Positions 42,938-52,652 of a stretch of DNA of 64,000 bases are shown here, one piece after another. Below the pieces are notes generated by a model. That model did no database searches. It saw only the letters and a program-made list of their open reading frames with translations, and was not told where the DNA came from. Where the stretch lies: assembly GCA_964453115.1 (NCBI GenBank), contig CAYVRT010000001.1:1-64000 (forward strand), read 5' to 3'. The position numbers were made by a program, and so were the translations under genes. Each line of letters starts with the position of its first letter. Within the stretch, counting starts at the first letter, position 1. This DNA comes from JAIWNK01 sp964453115 (lineage in GTDB: Bacteria; Chloroflexota; Anaerolineae; Anaerolineales; Anaerolineaceae).

Positions 42938-44824
42938 ATGAAGAAACCCAACATTCGCAATCGCTATATCCTGATTGGCGATCTGGTATTGATTATTGCC
43001 AGTGTCTTTTTTAGCTATGCCTTGCGCTTGGAACTGGGGGAAAAATTCCTGGACTATCAACCCTCAGCATATTGGATGGCGGCATTGGCATTGTTGATTA
43101 AGCCTCTGGTGTATTATAACTTTGGGCTGTATCGGCGTTTATGGGTATATGCAAGTACGCGCGAACTGACGCTGATTGCGACCGCTGTAACAACGGCTTC
43201 GATTCTGATGTTTTTGGGGATGATAGGGTTGTTTTCACTGGGGGCTTTCAATGGCTTCCCGCGTACTGTCTTGGTGATTGACTGGATGTTATCGGTTTTG
43301 TTTGTGGGTGGGCTGCGTTTTAGTTTGCGGATGCTGGCGGAAGCGCGGGCGCATAATCAGGGCGGCGGAGCGGTACGCTCGCGGCGATTGTTGGTGATTG
43401 GCGCTGGAGATGCTGGTGCGCTGGTGGTGCGCGAATTGCAAAAAAACCCGCAATTGAACATGACCCCTGTCGGGTTTCTGGATGATAACCCGACTAAACT
43501 TCGACAGCAGATTTATGGTGTGCCGGTGGTTGGGCGATTGAACGACCTCTCGCATGTCATTGACCGGTTGCATATTGAAGAGGTGGTGATTGCTATCCCC
43601 TCGTCGCCTGGGCGGGTGGTGCGTTTGGTGAGCGATGTTTGCCGATTGAAAGGCGTGCCGTTCCGTACCATGCCAGGGATTTATGAACTTTTGGGCGGGA
43701 AGGTGAGTGTTAGCCGATTGCGCGAGGTGGATATTACCGACTTGTTGCGCCGTCAACCGACTCGAATGCTGGATGACCTGGTGGGAGCAACCCTGACCGG
43801 GCGGGTTGTGCTGGTGAGTGGGGCGGGTGGTTCCATTGGACGTGAATTGTGCCGGCAAATTGCGCGTTGGGGGCCCAGTGAATTGATTCTACTCGGGCAT
43901 GGGGAGAACAGCATTTTTGAGGCGCTATTGGATTTGCGCGATTCGTTTCCTTCACAGCTCATGCGCCCAGTGATTGCGGATGTGCGCGATTTGCCGCGCT
44001 TGCAATCTGTTTTTCGCGATTCCAGGCCACAGGTGGTTTTTCATGCGGCAGCGCACAAACACGTGCCGCTCATGGAAATTAATGTCACCGAGGCTGTCAC
44101 CAACAATGTGTTGGGGACGCGTAACCTGGTGCAGGTAGCGCTGGAATATGCTGTGGAACGGCTGGTGATGATTTCGACCGATAAGGCAATTTTGCCGGTG
44201 AATGTGATGGGCGCAACCAAGCGCATGGCAGAGATGATTGTGCTGGATGCGGCGGTGCGCTCGGGGCGCGCTTTTTCGGTGGTGCGCTTTGGAAATGTGC
44301 TGGGCAGCCGGGGCAGTGTGGTGCCGATTTTCAAACGGCAAATTGCGCGCGGGGGGCCGATTACCATTACACATCCGGATATGCGGCGCTTCTTTATGAC
44401 CATTCCGGAGGCATCAAACCTGGTTTTGCAAGCTGCCGGGTTGGGCAAGGGGGGCGAGACCTTTGTTCTCAATATGGGGCAGCAGGTGCGTATTCTTGAC
44501 CTGGCGGAGGATTTGATTCGCCTTTCCGGTCTGGAACCAGGGCGCGATATTGAAATTGTTTTCACTGGCATTCGTCCAGGCGAGAAGCTAAGCGAGGACC
44601 TGTTTGAAGAGGGACATCAGTTCGCCAATACAGAACACCCGGATATTTATCATTTGCAAGATCAACCGGCTTTGCAGGGACAAGCATTGGAAGAGGCGGT
44701 TGAGCAGCTGAGGCAATTGGCGCTGGCAGGAAATAGCGCTGAGATTATTGCCTTGTTGGATGTTTTGATTCCTGGGGCGCAGGTGCGCAGTACACCGCCC
44801 CCTGATATGACGGCGATTGAATGA
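42938..44824 (+). CDS. Membrane nucleotide-sugar epimerase/dehydratase (CapD/FlaA1-like)
   Basis: A 628-residue protein: four N-terminal transmembrane helices, a CoA-binding-like Rossmann domain (LLVIGAGDAGALVVRELQ), and an extended-SDR catalytic domain with VLVSGAGGSIGRELCRQI and the dehydratase sequence ISTDKAILPVNVMGATKR, in which Met replaces the usual Tyr-x-x-x-Lys tyrosine, as is normal in CapD/PglF/FlaA1. It probably makes a 4-keto-6-deoxy UDP-sugar. It overlaps the FemAB gene downstream. Confidence 0.92.
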   Translation: MKKPNIRNRYILIGDLVLIIASVFFSYALRLELGEKFLDYQPSAYWMAALALLIKPLVYYNFGLYRRLWVYASTRELTLIATAVTTASILMFLGMIGLFSLGAFNGFPRTVLVIDWMLSVLFVGGLRFSLRMLAEARAHNQGGGAVRSRRLLVIGAGDAGALVVRELQKNPQLNMTPVGFLDDNPTKLRQQIYGVPVVGRLNDLSHVIDRLHIEEVVIAIPSSPGRVVRLVSDVCRLKGVPFRTMPGIYELLGGKVSVSRLREVDITDLLRRQPTRMLDDLVGATLTGRVVLVSGAGGSIGRELCRQIARWGPSELILLGHGENSIFEALLDLRDSFPSQLMRPVIADVRDLPRLQSVFRDSRPQVVFHAAAHKHVPLMEINVTEAVTNNVLGTRNLVQVALEYAVERLVMISTDKAILPVNVMGATKRMAEMIVLDAAVRSGRAFSVVRFGNVLGSRGSVVPIFKRQIARGGPITITHPDMRRFFMTIPEASNLVLQAAGLGKGGETFVLNMGQQVRILDLAEDLIRLSGLEPGRDIEIVFTGIRPGEKLSEDLFEEGHQFANTEHPDIYHLQDQPALQGQALEEAVEQLRQLALAGNSAEIIALLDVLIPGAQVRSTPPPDMTAIE

Positions 44825-45810
44825 TGGCTGCATTGACGCGTGATGAATGGGATGACCTGCTGGTTGATTTTCCGCAGGCACATGTGCTGCAAAGTGCAGC
44901 ATGGGGGGACTTGAAGTCGGCATTTGGTTGGCAGGTGGAGCATGTGCAGGCTGGCAAGGCTGGGGCGCAGCTTTTGTTTCGCTATTTTTTGCCAGGGTTG
45001 GGGATGGCGTATCTGGCCAGGGGTCCGGTGGGCGAGGATTGGACTGCGCTTTGGCCGGAAATTCATGCCGCTTGCCGGCGGCGAAGGGTCATTTTTCTTA
45101 AGGTGGAGCCGGATGCCTGGGAGGATGACCCGCTCAACGTTGCAGAGCGCTGGTCGGGGTTTCTTCCGGCGGCCAGCATTCAGCCGCAACGTACTGTGGT
45201 GCTTTCACTGGAGGGCGATGAGGATGCCTGGCTGGAGCGGATGAAGCCGAAGACGCGTTACAATATTCGCCTGGCAGAGCGCAAAGGGGTGACTGTGCGC
45301 CCTGTTGAGGATGTGGCGACTTTTCATGCGCTGATGCAGGTGACAGGTAGCCGGGATGGGTTTGGCGTACATTCGCTGGCTTATTATCAGCGCGCCTATG
45401 AAGGGTTTGTGCGGCAGGGGCGGGCCGTTTTGTTGCAGGCGGAGTTTGAGGGGCGTCCCTTGGCGGCGGTGATGATCTTTTGGCAAGGAGCGCGGGCCTG
45501 GTATTTCTATGGCGCTTCTAATGATGAGGAACGAAACCGAATGCCAACCTATTTGTTGCAGTGGGAGGCGATGCGCTGGGCGGCGAAGCAGGGTTGCCGG
45601 GAATATGATTTGTGGGGGGTGCCGGACGCTGGGGAGGAAGAATTGGAGGCTGGTTTTACGCAACGTAGTGATGGCCTTTGGGGGGTGTACCGTTTTAAGC
45701 GTGGTTTTGGGGGAAGATTGCGCCGGGTGATGGCCTGGGATTGGGTGTATCAGCCGTTATTGTATCGTTTCTATGCCTGGTATGCGCGGCGCAAGGGCCG
45801 GGCGGTGTGA
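44821..45810 (+). CDS. FemAB-like aminoacyl/GNAT-fold transferase, copy 1
   Basis: A protein of 328-329 residues with two GNAT-type domains. Signature stretches are HVLQSAAWGDLKSAFGW, PKTRYNIRLAERKGVTVR and the C-terminal MPTYLLQWEAMRWAAKQGCREYDLWGV. FemAB proteins add amino acids from aminoacyl-tRNA to peptidoglycan side chains, but many relatives serve in exopolysaccharide loci with other acyl donors. It overlaps the capD-like stop by four bases and is followed within two bases by the Nudix gene. Confidence 0.9.
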   Translation: MMAALTRDEWDDLLVDFPQAHVLQSAAWGDLKSAFGWQVEHVQAGKAGAQLLFRYFLPGLGMAYLARGPVGEDWTALWPEIHAACRRRRVIFLKVEPDAWEDDPLNVAERWSGFLPAASIQPQRTVVLSLEGDEDAWLERMKPKTRYNIRLAERKGVTVRPVEDVATFHALMQVTGSRDGFGVHSLAYYQRAYEGFVRQGRAVLLQAEFEGRPLAAVMIFWQGARAWYFYGASNDEERNRMPTYLLQWEAMRWAAKQGCREYDLWGVPDAGEEELEAGFTQRSDGLWGVYRFKRGFGGRLRRVMAWDWVYQPLLYRFYAWYARRKGRAV

Positions 45811-45811
45811 G

Positions 45812-46312
45812 ATGACGCGTTATTGTATGGAATGCGGCTCGATTTTGCAGCCGATTTCGGATGGGCGGGGGCATTGGCGCTGTTTGACGTGTGGGTGGGT
45901 TTATTATGCGCAATTGAAAGTTGGGGCGGCGGCATTGGTGGAAGTGGATGGACGGCTGCTGCTGGCACGTCGCAGTTACGATCCCTGGCGCGGCTGTTGG
46001 TATTTGCCAGCCGGGTATGTGGAGGTGGATGAATCACCTGCTCAGGCGGCGGAGCGTGAGGCTTATGAAGAAACCGGTTTGCAGGTGCGGGCTGGGCTGT
46101 TGCTGGATGTGTTATATTTTGATGATGACCCGCGTGGGGCTGGTTTGCTGGTGGTGTATGCCTGTCAGGTGCTGGCAGGGCAGTTGCGTAACAGCGATGA
46201 GACAGATGCATTGGCGTTTTTTGACGCGCAACAGTTGCCGGAATCATTGGCTGGCGCTGGACATCGGCAGATGATTTTGGCGTGGCAGCGCAGCAAGGAG
46301 GGGCAAAAATGA
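45812..46312 (+). CDS. Nudix hydrolase with N-terminal zinc ribbon
   Basis: A 166-residue enzyme. Residues 1-30 form a zinc ribbon with two pairs of cysteines (YCMECG and RCLTCG), followed by a Nudix domain whose box GYVEVDESPAQAAEREAYEETGL is complete (G-x5-E-x7-R-E-x2-E-E-x-G). The class hydrolyses nucleoside diphosphates linked to another group, such as ADP-ribose or NADH. The ATG at 45812 follows the FemAB stop by one base, and its stop overlaps the next FemAB start. Substrate unknown. Confidence 0.9.
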   Translation: MTRYCMECGSILQPISDGRGHWRCLTCGWVYYAQLKVGAAALVEVDGRLLLARRSYDPWRGCWYLPAGYVEVDESPAQAAEREAYEETGLQVRAGLLLDVLYFDDDPRGAGLLVVYACQVLAGQLRNSDETDALAFFDAQQLPESLAGAGHRQMILAWQRSKEGQK

Positions 46313-47403
46313 GCCTGGTGATGCAGCAGGTTCCGGTGCAGGGCTGGAATGAGCGGATTGCAGAATTGCCCGGGGCACATTTCTTGCAGACGAATGAATG
46401 GGCTGCGGTGAAGCAGGAAACAGGTTGGACGGCGCAGCGCTGGGCCTGGCTGGAGGCAGATGGGCAGACTCGGGCGGCGGCGTTGGTGCTTCGTCGAGTT
46501 GTTGCTTTGGGCTGGTGTGTTTTTTATGTGCCGCGTGGGCCGCTTTTGGATTGGGAGAATGTCGCGCTGCGGGCGCAGGTGCTGGATGATCTTCAGCGTT
46601 TGGCGCGGCAGGCACGGGCCATCTTTCTCAAGCTCGACCCGGAGGTGTGGGTGGGAAAAGGGGATCTGGGGGGCGCAGACCTGCTAGAGGGCCTGGAGAT
46701 AGAGGCAGATTTGGGGCAGCGTGGCTGGCGTTTTTCTGCGGAGCAAATTCAATTTCGCAACACGGTGTTGCTGGATTTGAGTGGTAGTGAGGAGGACTGG
46801 CTGGCACGTATGAAGCAAAAGGCACGCTATAACCTGCGCCTGGCGCAGCGCAAGGGCGTGACGGTGCGGATGGGGGACGAGGCGGATTTTGGGTTGCTAT
46901 ACCGGCTGTATGCTGAAACATCGGTGCGGGATGGATTTGTGATTCGTCCGGAGCATTATTATCGGCAGGTGTGGGCTTTGTTTATGGCGGGTGGAATGGC
47001 CGCTCCGCTGATTGCTGAGGTAGAGGGTCAGGCGGTTGCGGCAGTCTGGGTTTTCTGGTTTGCCGGGCGGGCCTGGTATTTTTATGGTATGTCAGGCGCA
47101 GATCACCGCGAAAAGATGCCAAATTATCTCTTGCAGTGGGAAGCCATGCGTCTGGCACACAGTCGGGGTTGCAAGGTATACGATTTGTGGGGCGCGCCGG
47201 AGGTGTTTGCTGAAAGCGATTCGATGTGGGGGGTGTTTCGCTTCAAAGAAGGATTGGGTGGTGTGGTCGTTCGTGGTTTGGGTGCATGGGATTATGTGCC
47301 GCAACCATTGCTCTATCAACTTTCTATGTCGGTCTTGCCGAGGATTTTGGATTGGATGCGACGGCGGGGCAAGGCGCGCACGCGCCAGGAGGTTTCTGGA
47401 TGA
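46309..47403 (+). CDS. FemAB-like aminoacyl/GNAT-fold transferase, copy 2
   Basis: A 364-residue paralogue of the FemAB protein at 44821, sharing MKQKARYNLRLAQRKGVTVR and MPNYLLQWEAMRLAHSRGCK with only small changes. It has about 35 more residues, mainly in the first domain. Two FemAB-type enzymes in one string suggest that two successive residues are added, as in FemA/FemB. It overlaps the Nudix stop and the next gene (ATGA both times). Confidence 0.9.
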   Translation: MSLVMQQVPVQGWNERIAELPGAHFLQTNEWAAVKQETGWTAQRWAWLEADGQTRAAALVLRRVVALGWCVFYVPRGPLLDWENVALRAQVLDDLQRLARQARAIFLKLDPEVWVGKGDLGGADLLEGLEIEADLGQRGWRFSAEQIQFRNTVLLDLSGSEEDWLARMKQKARYNLRLAQRKGVTVRMGDEADFGLLYRLYAETSVRDGFVIRPEHYYRQVWALFMAGGMAAPLIAEVEGQAVAAVWVFWFAGRAWYFYGMSGADHREKMPNYLLQWEAMRLAHSRGCKVYDLWGAPEVFAESDSMWGVFRFKEGLGGVVVRGLGAWDYVPQPLLYQLSMSVLPRILDWMRRRGKARTRQEVSG

Positions 47404-48365
47404 ACATGCCGAGAATTCGTTTTGCACATTTGCCAACAGCCATTGAGGCGTTGCCGAATTTGAGCGCTGTGTTGGGTGGGCCGCAATTGTTTGTCAAACG
47501 AGATGATCAAACCGGGGTGGCGATGGGTGGGAATAAGGCCCGAAAACTTGAATTTGTCCTGGCTGAAGCGCTTGCCAATGGAGCGCGCACGCTCATCACG
47601 GTTGGTGCGGCACAATCCAATCACTGCCGGCAGACGGCGGCGATGGCGGCGCGACTGGGAATGCGCTGTATTCTGGTTCTTTCCGGGCAGCCATCCAAAC
47701 AGGCAAATGGCAATTTTTTGCTGGATCAATTGCTGGGGGCTGAGGTGGTGTGGACGACGCGCACTGAGCGTGAGCAAACTTTGCAGATGGTGTTTGAACA
47801 GGCCTGGGCCGATGGCGCGCGGCCTTTTCTGATTCCTTTGGGTGCCTCAACACCAGTTGGCGCACTGGGCTATTCACTGGCTTTTGATGAATTTTTGGCG
47901 CAGAAGATGGAGATGGATGCAATTGTGATTGCATCATCTTCGGGGGGAACGCAGGCAGGCCTGGTGTTAGGGGCGAAGCGCGCCCAGTGGTCGGGGCGGG
48001 TTTTGGGGATCAGTATTGATCACACGCAGGCGGAACTCTCTGCCCGGGTGGCAGAACTTGCAACGCAGGCAGCGGAGCGGCTGGGGGAGCCGTTTTCAAT
48101 TGTGGCGCAAGATGTGCTGGTGGAAGATGGCTTCTTGGGCGCAGGCTATGGGGTGCTGGATGAGCCGGAAAAGGAGGCCATTCATTTGTTTGCAAAACAC
48201 GAGGGCCTGTTTCTGGACCCGGTTTATACTGGGCGGGCTGCTGCTGGATTGATTGGCCTTATTCGGGCCGGCGCTTTTCGGCCCAAGGAACGAGTCTTGT
48301 TCTGGCACACGGGCGGGACTCCGGCATTATTTGCAGATGAGTACGCAGCGCAATTGCAGGGCTAG
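47400..48365 (+). CDS. PLP enzyme of the D-cysteine desulfhydrase / ACC deaminase family
   Basis: A 321-residue fold-type II PLP enzyme. The PLP lysine is in GVAMGGNKARKLEF (near 45), followed by the phosphate-binding TVGAAQSNHCRQTAAMAA and a C-terminal HTGGTPALF. This subgroup acts as D-cysteine desulfhydrase or on related D-amino acids; sequence alone does not separate it from ACC deaminase. It is co-translated with the FemAB gene, hinting at amino-acid supply or removal for cell-wall or polymer modification. Its stop overlaps the convergent kinase stop (CTAG). Confidence 0.88.
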   Translation: MNMPRIRFAHLPTAIEALPNLSAVLGGPQLFVKRDDQTGVAMGGNKARKLEFVLAEALANGARTLITVGAAQSNHCRQTAAMAARLGMRCILVLSGQPSKQANGNFLLDQLLGAEVVWTTRTEREQTLQMVFEQAWADGARPFLIPLGASTPVGALGYSLAFDEFLAQKMEMDAIVIASSSGGTQAGLVLGAKRAQWSGRVLGISIDHTQAELSARVAELATQAAERLGEPFSIVAQDVLVEDGFLGAGYGVLDEPEKEAIHLFAKHEGLFLDPVYTGRAAAGLIGLIRAGAFRPKERVLFWHTGGTPALFADEYAAQLQG

Positions 48366-50449
48366 GGAACGGGCTGCCAAACTGGATCAAGATCCATGCC
48401 TGGCTCATTCGTCAGTCGGGTTAGATTTGCACCAGTGCGGCTCATGATGAAGATGTCGTGATTCCCGTCGCTCCAGCTTTCAAAGACCAGCCAAAAGTCA
48501 TCGGGGGCGGGGGAGATGTTCAACACAGTCTTGACTCGTTCACCAATCCGCACTTCATTGGCACCGGGCTGATTGGTGCGGCGGGCGATGATGTAGGACA
48601 GCGAACTGCCCTGGCTGTAATAGATGACATTCGCATCGCGTGACCAGGTTGGCGCATAATCGGGCTGTTCATCAAGGATGGAGAACTCACGTCGCTCGCT
48701 TCCATTGGCCTTCATGACCCAAATTTGAGGTTTGCCGAGGGCAGTGCTTTCGCAAGCAATTTGTGTGCCATCTGGTGACCAGGCGGCGCGGCGATCGCTG
48801 CTGTTGGGGGAGGTGAGCCGCTGTACCTGGTTAGAAGACAGGTCGTAGAGATAGATGTGGGGGGAATTGCCATCCCGTAACGAGGTGAAGGCAATGGTTT
48901 TGCCATCCGGTGACCAGGCCGGGTCATAATCACCACCCGGCATGGAGACAAGTGGGGTTAAGCCGCTGCCATCCAGGTTGATCAGGTAAAGGCTGGAATT
49001 GCGGTAGCTATCCTGACGGCGGTTGCAGGGGGAGGTGAATACCAGTCGTTGTCCATCTGGTGACCAATCGGGTTGACAGGCACCATCAATCAGGTCGGTG
49101 ACCTGGCGCAGATTGCTGCCATCGCTTTGCATGACCCAAATTTGGAAAATGCCGCTGCGATCAGAAGCAAAGGCGATCCAGTTGCTTCCGCCGATGGGCG
49201 TGTTGAGTGTGATGGGTGTGGTGGGCTGGGCTGCGCTGGTGGGGGTGGCGGGCAAGGGTGTGGGCGGTTTCTTGGTGGGCAATGGGGCCGTTGCGGATGG
49301 TTCGGGGGGCGGGGTGGGGAGGGTGGGGAGGGTGGGGGTTGCGGAGGGCGTCAGGGTGGGGGTGGCAGAGGGCGCAGCCAGGGTGCTGGGAAGGAGGACA
49401 ATGAGACCGGTGAGCAGCAAACCGCCAAGCAAGATGGGCACAATGACCCACAGCCAGGGAAAACGACGAGGGTGGGCGCTGGTGGGTGGGGGTGTGACAG
49501 GTGCAGCAGGAGTGGGACGGGTGGGCGCAGCAGCTGGTACGGCGGGGTTGGAAGCTGGGCGGGAAAGGATGGTGGCGGTGATGGGGAGGGTGGCGGGGGC
49601 GGGTTGAATATGGGCGCCGCCGGGCTGCCTGGCCTTTCGGCGTATGCTGCTGCTGGTGAGCAAGGCTTCTTTGAATGCCTGGGCCGTATGATAGCGCAGA
49701 TTGGCATCAACTTCGAGCGATTTTTCGATCACAGCTGCAATGTGCATGGATAGAGCGGGCTGATGCTGGCGCAGTGGGGTGAGCTGTGCACTGCCCATTG
49801 CGCGGCTCAGGCCATCTTCAGGCGTTTTGCCTGTCAGGGCATGGTAGAGGGTGGCGCCGAGGGAATAGATGTCGGAGCGTGCATCGGTGCCCTGGCCATA
49901 TTGCTCGGGCGAAGCATAGCCGGGGGTGAGGCCTTGTGCACCAATGGTGGTGACCTGCCCAGCATGAGATTGTTTTGCAAGCCCAAAATCTACCAGAAAG
50001 ACCTGTCCCTGTGGAGTGATTTTGATGTTGCCGGGTTTAATGTCGCGATGGATAACCGGTGGGGTGAGGGTGTGCAGGTAGTTGAGTGCGTCGCAAATGG
50101 CGGCACCAATGAGCAAGACTTCTTCTTCTGGCAGGTTACCGAGGCGGTTGATGCGTTGTTTGAGGTCTTCGCCCTCAATAAAATCCATTACCAGGTATTG
50201 ATTGGAGCCATGCAGCAGGAAGTGATCGGTGACGCGCGGCAAGTTGGGATGACGGACATTGGCAAGGATGGTGGCCTCGCGGCGGAATTGACGGGCAGCT
50301 TCTTCGCTGGAAAACAGGTTCTCTTTGACGGCAACCAGCACGCCCAGTACTTCATCTTGCGCCTGATAGACGGCCCCCATGCCGCCTTGGGCAATGATGC
50401 TGGAAATGCGGTAGCGATTGTTGAGCAGTTCACCAATGCTGAGCGGCAT
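48362..50449 (-). CDS. Membrane Ser/Thr kinase with extracytoplasmic TolB-like beta-propeller (A)
   Basis: A 695-residue kinase. Cytoplasmic kinase domain (about 12-270): IIAQGGMGAVY, VAVKENL, catalytic loop IHRDIKPGN (RD type) and DFG. A Pro/Thr-rich linker, one transmembrane helix (about 326-352, LWVIVPILLGGLLLTGLIVL), a second Thr/Pro-rich stretch, and then a six- or seven-bladed propeller (about 420-690) with repeated WSPDG blocks (PDWSPDGQRLVF, PAWSPDGKTIAF, AAWSPDGTQIAC). The propeller faces outward and should sense a ligand. It lies nine bases after its paralogue in the same operon. Confidence 0.93.
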   Translation of the reverse strand: MPLSIGELLNNRYRISSIIAQGGMGAVYQAQDEVLGVLVAVKENLFSSEEAARQFRREATILANVRHPNLPRVTDHFLLHGSNQYLVMDFIEGEDLKQRINRLGNLPEEEVLLIGAAICDALNYLHTLTPPVIHRDIKPGNIKITPQGQVFLVDFGLAKQSHAGQVTTIGAQGLTPGYASPEQYGQGTDARSDIYSLGATLYHALTGKTPEDGLSRAMGSAQLTPLRQHQPALSMHIAAVIEKSLEVDANLRYHTAQAFKEALLTSSSIRRKARQPGGAHIQPAPATLPITATILSRPASNPAVPAAAPTRPTPAAPVTPPPTSAHPRRFPWLWVIVPILLGGLLLTGLIVLLPSTLAAPSATPTLTPSATPTLPTLPTPPPEPSATAPLPTKKPPTPLPATPTSAAQPTTPITLNTPIGGSNWIAFASDRSGIFQIWVMQSDGSNLRQVTDLIDGACQPDWSPDGQRLVFTSPCNRRQDSYRNSSLYLINLDGSGLTPLVSMPGGDYDPAWSPDGKTIAFTSLRDGNSPHIYLYDLSSNQVQRLTSPNSSDRRAAWSPDGTQIACESTALGKPQIWVMKANGSERREFSILDEQPDYAPTWSRDANVIYYSQGSSLSYIIARRTNQPGANEVRIGERVKTVLNISPAPDDFWLVFESWSDGNHDIFIMSRTGANLTRLTNEPGMDLDPVWQPVP

Positions 50450-50458
50450 GGGCGCCTC

Positions 50459-52555
50459 TTAAGGTCTCCAGGCTGGGCCAAACTCGAAAGAGGGTTCATC
50501 AAGGAGTGGGGTTGAGTTTAACCCGCTGGAGGTCATCAGGTAGATGTTGTGGTTTTGATCATCCTTCCAGCCCTCAAATGCAAACCAGGATCCATCGGGT
50601 GAGATGGCGATGCTTGCCATGGCACCGAGTGGTGGGTTGGGTTCGGCGCGCGGGATGCGAATTTCGGCATTGTTCAGGTTGCGGCTTTCGTAGCGCAGGC
50701 TGTAAACGCGCGGAAACCCGGTTGAAAGGGCAATTTTGATGAAGAAGATTTGACGATCATCATTTGACCAGGTTGGGCGGCTGTAGATGTGTTCGGGGGA
50801 ACTGATGAAGCGCTGTGGCTTTGGCTCGCCAAAAACGTTGACTGTCCAGAGTTCGTTGGGCTTGCTATCTTTGACGTATACAATTTGCTGACCGTCGGTT
50901 GACCAGGCCGGTTGTCGCTCACCGACTTTGTTTTCGGAGATATTGCGCAGTTCCTGGCTTTGGAGGTCAAAGATGTAAATGTTGGCGCGCAGCCCATTGC
51001 GCAAGGAGGTGAAAGCAATTTTTTTGCCATCGGGCGAAAAGGCAGGGTCAAAGTCGCCGGCTGGGTCTGCCGGAACGCCAAGCGGCTCAATGGCACGGGT
51101 TTTCATATCCAGAAGATAGATGCGGGCGCCGGAATAATCGTAGGCTTCTTTTTGTGTGCAAGGCGAGATGAAGGCCAGGCGTTGTCCATCGGGCGACCAG
51201 GCAGGCTGACAGGCGCCATTCATTTCGTTGGTTAACTGGGTCAGGTTGCTGCCATTTGCATTGCTGAGCCAGAGCTGCATCATGCCATTGCGATCGGAGG
51301 CAAAGGCAATTTGGCCTTTACCGCCGCCCTGTTGGGTGGGGGCAAGGGTTGCAGGAGAAGGCAGGGTTTCACTGATTTGGGTTGGGCCGGAGGTTGGTAA
51401 GAGCTGACGTTGGGTAGCACTGGGAACAATGCGTGGGGTGCGGGTGGGGATGGTTGTGTGCGTGGCTGGGAGTGCCGTTTGGCTGGGAGTGAGTGCGGCG
51501 CCGCTGAGCATGGCAAGTGATGGATTGAGGATGAAGAAGCCGGCAATTAGAGCAACCAGAAAGGTGGGGAGGGCGACCCATAGCCAGCGTAGGAGCGAAG
51601 GCCGTCCGGCGGGGCGGCTGCCAATTGGCTCGGTATAGCCGCGCCCTTTGCTGGGATTGGGGTCTTGTAGCATGGAACTGCTAGCCGGGGTTGCTTCATT
51701 GCTGGGCGCGGGGGAGATGGTAATTCGTTCGCCGGGGATGAGCTGAATTCCGCTGGCATCCAGCAGGGCTTGTTTGAAGGCCTCGGCGTTCTGGAAGCGG
51801 TCTTCTGGCTCAATTTCCATGGAGCGTTCAATGACCAGGGCAATGGGCTTGCTAATGCTGGGCCGCAGACGGCGCAAGGGGGTTAGCTTGGCTTTGCCGG
51901 TTGCGCGTGCCAATCCATCTTCTGGGATGGTGCCGGTGATGGCGGCATAGAGGGTTGCACCAAGCGAATAGATGTCGGTGCGCGAGTCGGTCGGGGCGGT
52001 GCCATATTGTTCGGGCGGAGAATAGCCGGGGGTCATGGCGCGCGCCCCGGTTGAGGTGGTTTGGTTGCCGCTGAGCAGTTTTGCCAGGCCAAAATCTACC
52101 AGGTAGAGTTCGCCCTTGGGTGAGATGCGGATGTTGCCGGGCTTCAGGTCGCGGTGAATGACGGGTGGAATCATGCTGTGCAGGTAGGTGAGTGCATCAC
52201 AAATGGCAATTCCCATCGCAACAGCTTCCGTTTCTGGAATTTGCTGACTGCGTTCGAGACGATGCCTTAAATCCTCGCCCTGGATGTAATCCATAATCAA
52301 ATACTGGCCTTGCTCACGGATAACAAAGTAATCAATGACGCGCGGCAGGTTGGGATGACGCAAATTGGCGAGGATGCTGGCTTCACGCTGGAATTGGCGG
52401 CTGTATTCGTCGCTGAGGAAGAGATTCTCCTTCACGGCGACATACATGTGCAGGTTCTCGTCGAATGCGTGATAAACAGCACCCATGCCCCCCTGACCGA
52501 GGATGGATTGAATGCGATAGCGGTTGTTGAGCAAATCACCAATTGAAAGTGGCAT
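50459..52555 (-). CDS. Membrane Ser/Thr kinase with extracytoplasmic TolB-like beta-propeller (B)
   Basis: A 698-residue paralogue of the kinase at 48362, with the same order: kinase domain (ILGQGGMGAVYHA, VAVKENLFLSD, VIHRDLKPGN, DFG), membrane helix (LWVALPTFLVALIAGFFIL), Thr-rich linker and a propeller with PAWSPDGQRLAF, FSPDGKKIAFTS and AWSTDGQQIVYV. Kinase domains are very alike while linkers and propellers differ more, pointing to a local duplication with changed sensing. It is the first gene of the pair and divergent from the Thr/Pro-repeat protein. Confidence 0.93.
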   Translation of the reverse strand: MPLSIGDLLNNRYRIQSILGQGGMGAVYHAFDENLHMYVAVKENLFLSDEYSRQFQREASILANLRHPNLPRVIDYFVIREQGQYLIMDYIQGEDLRHRLERSQQIPETEAVAMGIAICDALTYLHSMIPPVIHRDLKPGNIRISPKGELYLVDFGLAKLLSGNQTTSTGARAMTPGYSPPEQYGTAPTDSRTDIYSLGATLYAAITGTIPEDGLARATGKAKLTPLRRLRPSISKPIALVIERSMEIEPEDRFQNAEAFKQALLDASGIQLIPGERITISPAPSNEATPASSSMLQDPNPSKGRGYTEPIGSRPAGRPSLLRWLWVALPTFLVALIAGFFILNPSLAMLSGAALTPSQTALPATHTTIPTRTPRIVPSATQRQLLPTSGPTQISETLPSPATLAPTQQGGGKGQIAFASDRNGMMQLWLSNANGSNLTQLTNEMNGACQPAWSPDGQRLAFISPCTQKEAYDYSGARIYLLDMKTRAIEPLGVPADPAGDFDPAFSPDGKKIAFTSLRNGLRANIYIFDLQSQELRNISENKVGERQPAWSTDGQQIVYVKDSKPNELWTVNVFGEPKPQRFISSPEHIYSRPTWSNDDRQIFFIKIALSTGFPRVYSLRYESRNLNNAEIRIPRAEPNPPLGAMASIAISPDGSWFAFEGWKDDQNHNIYLMTSSGLNSTPLLDEPSFEFGPAWRP

Positions 52556-52615
52556 GATGAATCCTGTGTAGTAAACTCGTTTATAATTTTACATCAAAAG
52601 TGACGATTTCGATGC

Positions 52616-52621
52616 TATAAT
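52616..52621 (+). promoter_or_regulatory. -10 box of the Thr/Pro-repeat protein gene
   Basis: TATAAT, 31 bases before the ATG, in the 97-base divergent spacer to kinase B. No good -35 at normal spacing. On the minus strand the AT-rich stretch near 52580-52590 could hold the kinase -10. Confidence 0.4.
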
Positions 52622-52652
52622 CCAGGTATTCTTTTATGAGTGATGTGATGCA

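Noticed and set aside
45773..45811. Upstream extension of the Nudix protein
   Set aside because: The extra 13 residues overlap the FemAB gene; the ATG at 45812 gives the zinc-ribbon start typical of the family.
49073..49753. Glycine-rich open frame on the plus strand
   Set aside because: It is the complement of the Pro/Thr linker of sensor kinase A; low complexity only.
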